Of a DNA stretch of 64,000 nt, positions 9,101 to 23,000 are shown piece after piece. Made by a program: the position numbers and the translations under genes. Origin of the DNA: Eremophila alpestris peregrina (taxonomy: Eukaryota > Chordata > Aves > Passeriformes > Alaudidae). The DNA is taken from contig WMCF01000006.1 of the NCBI GenBank assembly GCA_009792885.1, positions 3,732,037 to 3,796,036 on the forward strand. The letters are read 5' to 3'. Each line of letters opens with the position of its first letter. Positions within the stretch are counted from its first letter, which is position 1. Under the pieces are notes generated by a model. That model saw only the letters and a list, made by a program, of their open reading frames with translations, was not told the DNA's origin and ran no database searches.

Positions 9101-12100
9101 GTGACTCTCCTTGGGACTCTGGGCTTTGGGAGAACTGTCAGGCCTTATGAATGCTGAATAATCTGCATCTGGAGCTAGTGGTAAAAATTCTCTCTCCTGT
9201 TTCAAAAGGATCAATGATTGGATTGGAAATGCTTAAAATACATGACAAATTAGAGTGAAGCAGTACTACTGTACCACTGGCATAGACCCACTGTGAATAA
9301 AAGATATGCATTTGCCTTTATGCCTGATGCAGAGGAAATTCAGAAATGGATCTTGATAATAGGTATGAAAAAGCTGTTTTCTAAAAACATTTTAAAACTT
9401 ACAAAACAAAACCCCTCAAAAAAAGCCAAAGACATCCATTAAAGACTTTTTGCCTTCCAGATTTCAATTGTGTGATCTTAACACAGGTCTGCAAATCCAA
9501 TTTCTTTTCCTTTCCTCCTGCTCTCTCCAGTTCTCCCCATCACTCTCCTCCTGTTCTGCCTTTTCCCCCCTTTTCCCAGAGGCAGGTGACACCCACTGCA
9601 GCAGTACAGCCTCCAGCTGCCAACCTCCACCTCACCCATATATCAACTACTTGATAAAAACCCATCCTCAGACACTTTTAGGAATTCTTCAGATGCCTCT
9701 TGCAATTAGTGCATGATTTAATCTAAGCTATTCATCCAACTGACACAGATTATGTGGTTCTACATCAGTGCCTCAGCACCCAAACTATTGTATCTGCAAT
9801 TTACAGCCTTTGCTTTATATAAGCAAGCAGCAAAAAGAACACCACAGGTTAATTAAGTGGTTAATTATGAAGACCTGATTCATGTTCCCCATAAGCCTCT
9901 AACTGCTGTGCCAGCCTGGTATGGCTCCATCCTCACAAGGTGAGGGGTTTCCCCTTTTTTTCATGTTTAGTTTGTAGTTTTCATTTTATCCCACACTCTC
10001 CTTTTGTTCAGTTTTCAACTAATAAGACACAATTCAGTCTCGCAAACACCAGCAAGATGGTTTTGGTTCTTGCAGCAAGTCTTCTCAAACTCTATTTAGA
10101 TCAATATGACAAGGTAGTGATTCAAAGTAATAGCCCAAATTTTGGATCTGTTTGATCTGTCTGGAAAACACAACATCAAATCAAGGTGATCCAAAGCAAT
10201 TACAAAGCTTGGAGAGCCCAACCATCTCTTGCTTTGCATCAGTAGATGAACAGTGGGGCCTCTTCTTACTGTGATTAATACTAAGTTCTAAACAGAATCA
10301 CATTAGAGAATGCTCACCTCAGTAAAAACATTACACTCAGACTGATCCACACATGCTGAGTTACCCACTGCATCCTCCTTCATTTTCCCTTGGTCAGGAT
10401 GTCCAGTGTCTGATTCTACAATACTGATGTCATTGGAGCTTATCAGAGTGAGCTCAGGTTCTTCCATAATACCATGCCCTAACTCAGTCTCCTAGAAAAT
10501 AAATTAATCCAGACATCAGTAAGGAAAAAAAGTAGAAACCCAGTATTTTCAGCAATAGCAACAACTGTTGTCAGAAAAAGGAAGTTCATTTAACGTATAA
10601 AGAAAACCTGCACCAAGCAGTAAATACAGAAAGAACATTTGTATATCAGAATTCAAAAAACTGAAACAAATAGCCCAAAGTAACCAACTACAGAAACTCC
10701 CTCTCTCCACAAGTTCAAATGATTTTGTTCTAGGGCAAACTTTTTTTAAAAAGCTACATCACTGCTACTTTTTAAGTTTGCTTATGCTTTGGTTAATTTA
10801 TTTACCTCCTTCAGGCTCCTGACTGGAGCCAGGAGCTGTTCAGTGAGGCACCCAAGCCCTTTAACCCAGCTGCATGAGCCCCATCACCTGGTGCTCAGAG
10901 AAGGAGATGCAGCAGGGATGTTACAGCTCCTCCAACCATCGTGGGAACTCAGCTCATTTAAACTACTGCTAATTGGCTCAGTGCTATGATCTGGAAGGAG
11001 GAGCAGGGCAGAACTCCAGGAAACAGGAATAGAACTGTAAAATCAACATTTGCCAAGCATTCAGATATTAAAGGTCTAAGATAACTTATATTAATGGTCT
11101 AAGATAACTTTGTGCAACAGCAAAACCCCTGCTTTTGGAGATCTGTTCTACTCACCCACACTGGAATATGACACGAGCTTCTGGGCACAGGATGAGAATG
11201 TTTTTCTTGTCTTTGGAATAAAGAAGTGTTTTGCTGTACAACAGTGTGCAAATGGATGTCTGAGTCTTCCAAGCTGATTTCTCTGAGAACCCTCAGAGAT
11301 TCTTGTCCTTCTGGAACGCTTTGATCTGGCTCCTTTATATCCATATTGCACTGAGAATGCAGCTCCACAGCTTTATTTACTTCATCTACATGAACTGATT
11401 TTTCAGGAAGCTTCACAAGCTTCTTCTTATCAAGTGCCTCCAAAGGTAATTTTTCAGAAGACATAGTCTCTTTTACTAACTGCTGAGGGAAAGTTTCATC
11501 CATTGTAACTGGTGTGGCATCTAGTTGATAAAATGATTTTTGCTCTTCCAGGTGAATCAGACTTTCATTCTGCAGATCTTCCACTGAACACTGGAGATTC
11601 ATACATCCCATACTTATTGACAGCTCTTCATATCCACTTGCAGGTGAAACACAGCTCTCATTGCCTCTGTTTTTAATTCCAGGGGTTTGCTGAAAAGGTC
11701 TCTGTGACACAGTGTCAATATCCCCTGGCTGATCAGCATTCTGACAGTCATCACTCAGAGTAGATTCTAATTGCAGTGGGTGAAAAGATTCTTCAGACCC
11801 TGTTCCAAAAATTGTCAGAAGTCAAACTTCTTGCTAACAAAACAGAATTTCCACTTTTAGTCTTTCTTATAACAAGACTTTTCAGTGATGTATAACAAGT
11901 CTACTAAATAGGAGGAAACATTTTGTCTCAAAAACTGCTTAAGTTTCCTCCAACATAATACCATTAACTTACAGAAAATTATTCAATCAGTGTACACAAA
12001 ACTTCAAGAAACAACACTTTTTGCTGCTTCTTAGAATATATTTAGGGATGGACTTGGTGATGGTGCTGACATATCTACAAACCTTTTACAGCTTATACTC

Positions 12101-15100
12101 TGTAAATTGAGGTTTTGAGTCACTTTTGGGCCTGCAAGGAAGTCTCTAAACCAGAAAGAAAACGATCCAGAACACCATTAATTGGGCAGATACTCTTCAA
12201 AGTGGAAAGCAACATTCAAAGTGGAACAGAGACTACTGTTCCTACAAGGTACAGTACTGCACCCTAAATTATCTTTCTTTATCTGAGCACAGAAGTCAAG
12301 ATACCATTTATCCCCAGAAGAGGCTGGGCAAAGACAAAGACTGGGTATCAACATTAATTACAGGGGAGGCATTTCAGCAGAACAGTATCTTCCAAACAGA
12401 CAGCAATGCTGTTGAAATTACTTCTTAGTTTTTGGAATCTCCTTACCTTACTCAAACTTACAAAGTAATGGATCTACATTAACAAATACTTGAAAAAGGA
12501 CAGTTTCAGCCAGAGTTGATATGTCTTTGCTAACCAAATCACCACAGAAGGAATAAGTAACATAATATCCATTCCAGTGACCTGGATACCCCAGTCTGCC
12601 TTTGTATCACAGCCATAACTACTGAAGAAAGGAACTTTAAAAAAATTAGTTCTACCATTAAAGGTGGTGGAGGACACTGTGTGAGAGTGCAGTGGAGTTA
12701 AGACATTCCAAATCAGGGCTGAGAGAAGTGAGATCTGTCCCCATTTCAACACTGCAAACCCACACTGAGGGCTGGTATTTATACACTGGCACAAAGGTGA
12801 TTTGAAAGCACTGATCTGACTACACTGAACATACCTGGAGTACCATGTTCTCTAGCAGATCTTTCTTCTGATGTAATGTTTTGCCCGTTTGTTTCAAGAC
12901 TACAAGGCAAACTGCTTCTTTGCCTGTTCAGACAGGAGTTTTCCCCTTCTAGAAATGCAGACACATCTGGACTTTCTGCTGAAAATTCTGAAATCTAGTG
13001 GCATAAAAAAATAATTTTGATTTAAGATTAATTTTCTCAGAAATATGAAGGATAAAAAGGTAGTTTTTTATTTTTTGGGTCACATTTCTGCTACAATCAG
13101 CAATCTACACATACAAAAAATACTGTGTTTTTTCTAAATAGTATAGGGATTATGCATTTAAATCTTACAAAAATCTTCAGCCAAAGCAGAGTTTTTTCTG
13201 CAGTACCTTGCTAAATTCTCTGCTGTGTTGGGGAATTCTGTATTGAGAACAGGATGATGATGATGATGATGTATCAAAGTCAACACTTGGTTCCAAAGGC
13301 TGAAAGAGCTGGTGATGGAAGTTTGGAAAAGGTTTCTCCATTTCAGGAAAACAGAGTTCAGTTGCTAGAGCTATAAGGAAATAAGTTATTTTTAAAACAA
13401 ATAAACACCCCCAAAAATAAAACCAATAACAAACCAAACAAAAAACCAACAAAAACACCAAACAAACAAAGAAACCCCAAACACTTAAACAATGGACATA
13501 TCACAAGTTGTTTCTATATACAGTAAATAAAGCCTATAGAATTCTGCAGGTATACAAATATCAGCTGTAAAAATGAAATCTTTACAGCATCCAATTCTTT
13601 GACACAATGCAGGTATAAAAAGCAGTAAAAGTGCTACCCTGATTCAATTTAATAGTCTTTAAATGAAAAGGTAAAGTCTGTAAGTTCTCTGTCCAGCTCT
13701 GGTGAGACTGCATCAGAAGTAGTGTGGGTTTCTCAGTACAAAACTCACAACAGAACAAGACCAATGAAGAGCCACAAGGATGATTAGAGGATGACGTAGC
13801 ACATGATGTTCAAAAAGCAGGTAAGTAACTGAATTTGTTCAATCTTAAAAGAAGAACTGGTGGTACAAAAATGTCTGCTGTCTACTACCTCTTAAGCACA
13901 ATACAGAGAATCCTGGAATGGGCTGGGTTGGAAGGGACCTTGAAGATCATCTAGTTCCAAGCCCCTTGGGACTTGGAAAAATGGGGCAGTTACTCAAAGC
14001 CCCATCCAACCTGGCCTTGAACACTTCCAGGGATGGGGCATCTACAGCTTCTCTGGGCAACCTGTGCCTCACCAGCCTCACTGTGATTGATTTCTCCTGG
14101 TATTTAATCTGAATCTGTCCTCTGTGAGTTTAAAGAAAATGCAGTCTCCTTGAACATGCAAGAAAAGGAGAAAAAAAACCCCAAAAAAACAAACAAGTAA
14201 AGAAAGTTTTTAAAATGTTGTTTGGGGATGTAGAATCTTTGTCCTTGGAGATACTCAGAATTTGCCTGGACAAGCCCTTAAGCAACCTGGCCTAAGTTGG
14301 CTCTGCTGTGAATAGGAAGGAGAATTTGGACCACATAATTAGAAGGCTCTTCCAGGTCTAGTTTAATCTATAATTATATGATTTCAGGTTTTCAAACATT
14401 CCAAGAGGAAGTGATTTTAATTAAATCTTCACAATGGTAATAATGACATTCTTAATTTTCATTAATTGCTACCTTTTTCTAGAGAGCATAAAACTCCCAC
14501 CAGCCAGTCAATCAGAGTTTCACCAACTATGTGACCCCCTGTGAACAATGAAGCAGTATAAAGTATTTCTCTACCTTCCTGAAGTGAAAGCTGTGCATAA
14601 ACAAGTGACAGAAATGGCACAGGTAGCAAGCAGCCCAGCCACAGTGGCAGGAAGCTGCCACTGATAGAGACCTGATCAGTCTATCTTTACTCTCCTGCAC
14701 TAGATAATGCTTTGTGAATATTAACACCAAGCTCCAAGAACATCAAGGTATCAAATTCTTGCATGTAGAATCCTTACTGACTTTAAAATATAATAATATA
14801 TTGAATATAAATAATACAGACCAGTGCCTAAAACAGAGCAAGCTCCTCATCGTGTATGATCAGAGAGCAGCACAAAAATGCTATAAAAGGATGAATACCT
14901 TGGAAATGTGTATTGTCCTCAGAGTTCAAGTTCCCAGTAGGTCGCCCCAAGATCTGCTGTATCTGGTTTTCTTTATTAAAGTACAGCTCTCCTTCAGACA
15001 ACTGACTTTTAGATGCTCCAGACAAATTCTCTTGCCTCTGCTGCAAGGTAAAAGGAAGTGAGGAGTTCCAAGGGTGGCTTCCTGTTCCTCTCAGAATTCC

Positions 15101-16960
15101 ATCTTCTCTACTATCAGAAGACAATCCTGGAACAGTAAGTTAGATGTTCAGAGTTTTGCGTACAAACCACTTACATTACGTCACTTGAAAAGACAGTGCT
15201 TAGTATCCTGAAATATTCATAAAGAGTTCTGGGGTATTCTCTCTTTAATTGTCTCCGGTCAAGGCTCCTACAAACCTTACCACACATTTTCACAAATGCA
15301 AATTGCTAATATCTAATTAGGGAGCAGTCAGTACATAGCACTTTTATAGCTTAGCACTTCTACAGAATGTAGACTTAGGAAACACTGAAATTATAAAATC
15401 AGAGAAGAATTAATACTGCTATTTTATGCTAACTAACACATCTTTATCTCCTACTGCATATAAATGTGTCAATCCTTTCATGTGATCTTGAATATCCTGA
15501 CGACAAGCCCACAGTGGTTTTATTCATGCTCAAACAGAAATTGCTTTATACCAACACCAGAAATCCAAGGGATCAAGACAACCAAAATCACATTCCTAAA
15601 CACTACACCAACCCTTTATCCATAAGCTTACAGAAGAATTGCACAAAGCTACCAGAAAAGGTCATTATTAAGCACTGAGTGTATGGCAAAGACACAGCTA
15701 GACTTGAAAAATTTATTTAGTCAAATAACAAAACTTCTGGTATTTTTCTTTCACAACTAAAAAAGAATAGAGAAGAAAAACTACAGGAAAATTATTTTAG
15801 AAATGGCTTTAGCTTTCTTACATCAATAAAACACAGATGTGTCACTTGAGTCATAAAAAGTTTACAATTCAAAATAACATCTGATTGAAACATTAAGGTT
15901 AAAATGAGCTACTGAAATCTCAGACTGTAAAAACTGTAATCTTCAAAAATTGGTTTATAAACATGGAATAACACACATGTTTCTTAAGAAATCAGATGTG
16001 TGTCAGAATAACACAATATTAAGCCTCAAAGTAAGTAAACCCAAGGGTCACTATCTAATTGATTTCAAACTCACTTCCATGTTCACATGTAATAATGTCA
16101 GGAGCACCTACATATTTATTGTAAATGAACTGTTCTTGATTTTATGAAAAATTAACAACATCAAGAGGCAGACTACAGACAAAAATAGTAAGAACAGATA
16201 TTTCCCAGCAAACTATTAAAAGTCAATATGGCATTCAGTTGACATTTTCACAAGTAAGTCATTAAGAATTACTGTGGTGACAAGCAGATACTGGAACAAG
16301 TCTCTTAACAACCAGATAATCATAGCTCTACAATAATCTGTGATATACATTGATTAGGAAACTTTTATCAGTGTATCATTTGAAGATAATTTGCATAATA
16401 GAACTCAAAATAGCCTTTGTCAAAGCAGATACATAATAATATTATTATAAAGGTAAAAAATCATGAGCACCTAAGAAAACATTCTGGTTCTACTCAACTC
16501 TTAAGATCTATTAATCAACCTTCAGTGAAGTTTGACATAAGCTTATTTAGAAGAAGTTAGGTTAGGTGAGTTAGAACCATTCTGCCACAAAATTAAACCA
16601 CAATTTTCCTTTTACAAGAACAACAAAACCTGAACACTCACCAGTGTCAACAGGGCTTGCATTCACCATTTCACTGGTTGAGAAGGTGCCAGTGGAAACT
16701 GTTGAAGTTGCATCACAGGGGATTTGTTGCATGAAAGCCTCTGAAGCTGGTACTTCCTAGGACAAGTAACACACCTATCACCATGCATTGCCATGGTCAG
16801 AAGTAAAGCTTTAAACACACACATTTTATTCTGAGCTCAGTTCAAGTGTAGGAGCCTTCATGTGTGACACAGTCAGGCAAATACTGATTCATCCTTGCTC
16901 AGTACAATACATTCACACCCCATGTCCCAGCCATATCACCCCCCAACAGCCCCCTCCCCT

Positions 16961-17009
<49 letters not shown>

Positions 17010-20000
17010 TCTCATATAAAGCTTCTCAGAACTGCATACAAATCATGCCACCTGGAAGATTGTTTTATCTCCTGGTGGTCAGATTTGGCTATTTCTCATC
17101 ACAGACCCACTTCAGTAGAGTTGTGGATCTCAGAGGGACATATATACAAAACATTAAAAACTCAAACTTTACAAGTACTTCCAATATTGAGCTTTTTGCA
17201 TACAGGAGACTTAAAATCTAATTCTATGAAATAAACTAAAACATACAAAATCTTCTAAAGCATTATCTTCTTTAATTTTAAGGTAAGCTCTACCAAGTCA
17301 CAATAATGAGGGTTCTTGTACTTCAAAATTTTGAAGAATTAGATGAGAACAGTTCTTCTCAAACTCTGACTTAAAATGTGCCCTAAGGAAATAAAAAAAT
17401 CTAGGAAACCCTTCTGCTACATTTTTCATTATGTACTACTATATATATGTGTATATATATGTGTATGTGCGTGTATTTAACACCTCTTTACTTGGTGCTT
17501 GTCTTACTGTTGCCTCTAGAATAGTGCACCCACTCTTAGCCACCCAAAATGAGAAAGAAAGATTACATCACAAAATAAAGAGCGATATGATTATTTTGAT
17601 ATGACCAACCATGTCATCAAGCCTGAATGAGGGTCCAGAACTTGTTCTAAGCCTCTCTCCACCCTCAGCAGTGGCAACAGGGGAATCTTGAGACACTTGA
17701 GACTCCTGGGACTGGGCTGAACACAAAAGAAACAAGCAGTAAGGAACACAAAGCCATTTGCGAGTTCACAGTGAGCAATGCACAGCAGAGGGCAGCAGCA
17801 CTCCACTGCTGCTGGCCTCACTCTTCGGGCACTGATTCAGCCCATCTTCAAACACTTTCCTCTCACCTACACAACAGTTTTTGTTCCACCATACCACCAA
17901 TTTCATCAGCAACCTGTGGTCCTTGACATACCTCCCTCAAATCTCTAACTACCCTGACTGCTGCTCAAAATTCACATCTTGGCTTAGCAGAATGAAATAT
18001 GGCTTTGCCAGTGTTACTGCAATCATCTCACTGGGCTGGGGGGAATCCTTTACAATCTGTCATTACAGAGATTACAAAGAACAGCAGACATTGCAAGTGA
18101 ATCAGAGAAACCAGAAACACTGAATTGCTTAACTACAGCATGACTACTACCATGGAATTGAGTCACTTTTGCCATAAATGCTCTTACATATCAAAGTAAG
18201 ATCAGTATCTGAGCAAAAAACCCACCACAGCAGCACCCAAAAAATGCAATTTCTGCATTCAGTGCCGATAAGCACCTTCAAAGTTTGACAATTCTGTGAT
18301 TATAAATTAATTGTCACAAACAAATACATATTCCTATTTCCAGAACAGTTTTCAAGAAAGAAGTGCTAAGTATGAAACTGAAATGAAACACAAGTTAAGT
18401 AGGTGTTTTCTTCCAATGCTAAAAGGGCTGCTAATGATAAACATTTCAAATCCCCAGCTTCTGTAAGACTCTCCACTTAGGCAGACCTAACATTTTCTGA
18501 ATCCCAACACTAGTTTGTACTTTGTAAATGCTGATACTCAGCTTCTTTCCAGCTGGCAAACTCTGGTTTTTCTAATTCATACTATAAAAAAAGGGAGATG
18601 TTTCCTCTGTAAAGCAACAATAATGATGGATTGATATGATGTGACAATAATAAAGACTGTGTTCTCAATAAATATGAAACATTTTGAAACTCATTTCAGA
18701 GAGACGAAAAATAAATCCAAGATTTCTTATAGCCACTATTACCCAGTAGACATCCAAGAGAAAGTACAAAACATGAAAGGAAATACATCTAAAACACATT
18801 TATTCAAGACCAAGTACTCTGCTCAAGTCTGCTCCTCTTCCTTGGAGCAGGACACAGGAAACAGAGGATCCTCAAAATGAGCAAGGTTTTCAAGAAAATT
18901 CCTCGAAGAAGAATGAAAACTGCAATCATCCAATCAATTGCTATTTAAATATCTCCATAGGACAAAAAATGCATAGCACAAAAGATTGCCAAACTTTAAT
19001 AACAAGAAGCAGTGTCTAGAAATGGCTGTCAGATGTTCAGAAACTAGAAATAGACTATATAATTTAAACTTTGATAAAAAAGTAAATGCTGGAACAAGCT
19101 ACTACATAATTCCCCATTTCCTGAGACCTTCCCATCAACATTAGAGATACTTTTCTAAAGGAAATTATTTTATTTTCTCTAGAATATCACTATGACAGGC
19201 AGTAATTCAGGATACACTAGAGGTGAGATTCAAACATTTAATAATTTCTTGTATATAAATTCTATGGATGGCTCTGTTACAAATGTTTCATTACTGAACT
19301 GTAATAACCTGCATTGTTCTTCTGATATTAATACCAGGGATGAACAATATCAATTTCATGCTATAAACCAAATTATTTAATTAAAAATCCATGCTCATAT
19401 CCCATGACTTTATTATATTAATATCCTTTAAAATCCTGTATTTGGTGATTCATAAAGGAGGGTTTTCCAGTCTTATCTCCCTCCTCTAAAATAATAGTGC
19501 AAAGTTCTTGTTCCTCACAGCATCCTGACATTGACATGGGGTTTTCATGTTTTAACTTCCTGGCCAGCACGATGTCACAAAGAATTTATGTTTAAAAGCT
19601 GAATCTGTAACATCCCAAATGCTTTTTTTTTCCCCAACAGAAATTACACTAAAGTAGCAACAATTATTTTAGGGTGCAATTTGAAACTCAAATGACAGAA
19701 AATCCAACCACTGAGTGAAGACAGTATCAAAACAGGGATTAGTCCAAATCCAGTAACGTAGACAAACAAACAAACAAAAGCGAAACTGGTAATGGAAAAG
19801 ACAGTCTGTGGAAATGCTGAATTATGGACAACTATTTGTGATTACAAAAAATTAACTGAAATCTTAGGTTAGCTTGGATCACAAAAAAAAAGTCATGCTT
19901 GGAATAATATCCCTGTCCAGAGCAGCAACACATGAGGATAATCACATCTGGAACACTGCTCAAGAGAACCCCTGCAGATGAATACAGAGACAAGCCTGTA

Positions 20001-23000
20001 GAAGAGGTGTATGTATCAAACCTAGTCACCTGTTCCAGGCTGACTTCCTAAGGAAATTAGGTTTATGCCATCAAACTGCCTGTCTCACCTCAGGGTTACT
20101 CTGAAATTCCTATTAACAGTTTTAATTCTATAATCTCATTCTAACCAAACTGGATTGGAAAGAACATCAAGTGTCCGAAGTTCCCAACTCATCCTATCAA
20201 TGATCAGTGGCATGTAAAAGAGCAACTCAGATTTTAGACTCACTGGTGACACTCAGGGCAAGGTCACTTCAGCAGTTACCAGCTGATCAGTTTGTGTGGC
20301 ACTTGCAATCACTCAGTTCTGAGCACAGGATTCATCCCCCCCCAACCACAAGCAGTCCTCAAGACCCATTTTACAGACATGGCTGCCTCTAAATTTGAGA
20401 GGCAAATTATACAGGCAGCTAATTACAGACTTTTTAAAAAAAATTGCCTGTTACCCAGGGCAACTCTCCTATCAAAGAGAGCTGATGACCTTTGTTGATA
20501 AAGCATCTGCATGTAAAAAGCAGATTTACTAACTTTCTCTTTTCATCTTCTGTGTTTGATTTGAAAAAGCATGTGAGCTGTGACTAAGGATCTGTACACA
20601 TCTAGTGGCTCTGTAACCATGAAAGCAGCACACCTTGTAAGTCGTAAAGACTTTCATTATTTGGTCAAAGGTTCAAACCACCAAGAACATAACTTCTAAG
20701 AACAATGTCAAGGATCACACAAAGCACTCATTTGCCCTTACCTGTAGAGATACAATTACATCTTGAAAACATGAGAAAAATGCAAACATGTTCTGGTAAG
20801 AATCAAGTAGAAAAAAAAATTTAAAAAGCAAATTAAATAAAAAATCATAGGCAATAACCTAAAATGAACCTGAAATTTTCCCTTCAGAAACTTTGTATTT
20901 CAAGTGCAAGGAACTGTAGATTTTCTTGCTGAAATATCACCCTAGTTACTGAAAGTACCACAGCCTACATGTTATCAAGATTATTGCTGGCACTTTTGGT
21001 TGCTGATCTGCTCAAGAGGGCAATCCTCTTAAACACATAATCACAGAAAGCTTTGGGGTTTTTTTCTTTTAATATAGATGTTCACATTAAGTCTCCTAAT
21101 CCTCTTACAGGAACTATTGCATTGTTCATATATAATATTCTATAATGTAAAAAGACACTACACCAAGATATTTTATATTAATTTGGTAACAGCTGCTCTA
21201 GCAATGGTTCTACAACTTACTCAGAAAAATACAAGTTGTTTCTTCAAATATTGTTAGAAGACAAAACGTTTTCATGATAATCAAAATTCAAAGACAGACA
21301 TACTTCAAAAGGAGCATTCTGAGAAATAAAAAAACAGCTGAAGGAAAATGAGCTTATATGCACTTATTCAAACAACTCCAATTCCAAGTAAATCTGATTG
21401 AATTGGAAATGATGCCTCAATGTAATCTAAATGAAAAATTAAAGCTTAGGGCCAGTGGTGAAATTTCCAGCAGAACCAGGAGATGTGGACTACATAGTTG
21501 TATTGCTTGTGACAATAGGCATATGAAAGCTGCCAAGTTTCTGAGAACTCCTCTGCAGCTCCAGTAATATTTTAGATGGATATTGAAAACTGTACTGGAC
21601 CATGCAATGCTGTCATCTTGTAATAAGCTTCAAATTCCTTTAGTAAATGTTTTACAAACTAGTCATCTTTGTTCTTTTACAAAGCCAGTCAAATTACCCA
21701 TAATGTGTTTAGGAGGCTTCAATGTCACTGTAACAAAATTATTTTGAACATTCACAGAACTTTCTAACAAAATCTTTTTTCTTGATAACCAAAACAACTT
21801 GTTTTATTTTACAGAATCAGAGTAACTCTGCCACCTATGAACATGGCCTATCCTCAAAGGTGTTCTTGTTCAATAAAAGCTCCTCACAGACAGACAAGAA
21901 CAGAGCTAAAGCAGACCTTACAATATTGCACTGTTGTTCCTTTTGACATATTCAGTGGAGCATGTGAAAAGCCCATGATGGCTACTAGAAAAGGTCAGAG
22001 CAGAATGGACCTCTCCTGAATACTGGCTAAGCACAGACTTCTCCTAGTCAGGAGAGCTGCCACAGCTACTTGAAAATTCCAGGTGTCTGCCTCAGCTCCA
22101 GCATTGTGTTAGTCTCACAAGCTGAGAGTCAAGGCTAATGCACTGTGAGCTGACAGTCATAGCTTCCTAATTAAACGGAAATTGCAGATACAAAATAATG
22201 ACCTGACACTAAACAAGGCAATAGCACACAAGGAAATGGAATGAAGCTGCATTAGAGCAGCTCAGATTGGAAATTAGGAAAAGGTTTTTCGCTGAGAGGG
22301 TGGTCAGTCATTGGGACACATTTTCCAGGGAAGTGATCATAGCACTAAGGCCATCAGAGTTCAAGGAGCAACTAGGCAATGGTTTAATTTTAGGTAATCT
22401 TGGGAGAAGCAGGGCATTGGACTTGATGATCCTTGCAGGTCTTAAATATTCTACAATTTTTTCTACAAATTTCTCAATTTTCATTTCTGTCACACCTCAG
22501 ACATGCTTCTTTCACAGTTTTTTGAGTGGACAATGACCTCAGCCTTCTATTTTTTGTCTCAACCATATTTTTAAGTAATTTCTTATACACACTGATCTTT
22601 CAGTGGACGTATACCTCAACACAATAACACTCCAGAGGGCTTTTTAAGCACTGATTTCCTTTGTATCAATACAAGAATCACTGGTTACTGAATCAGGAGT
22701 GCCACTGGTTTGCTCACAACAGGTTCCCACCTGGAACACCTGCAAACCTTTACAATTCTAAAGGTTACAGATGAAAAGCACATGCCCTGGACAAGAAACT
22801 GTTGACCAGCAATGAAGTGTACTGCAGCATAGACTTGTTACCAGAATGGTAATGGATCACAAAAACCCAAAAGATAAAAACTCATTCATTCTGAAACAAC
22901 TGCTTATTGAAACACCCTTTTTTACATTCAAAATTCAATAGCACTAAATAGCACTGCATGTTCTTTAACAAGTCAGGTCATGTTCTACAAATAAACAGCA

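Noticed and set aside
16860..17234. Open frames with poly-HT or TH runs across the CA repeat
   Set aside because: They only translate the dinucleotide repeat of SCARNA9 on the wrong strand.
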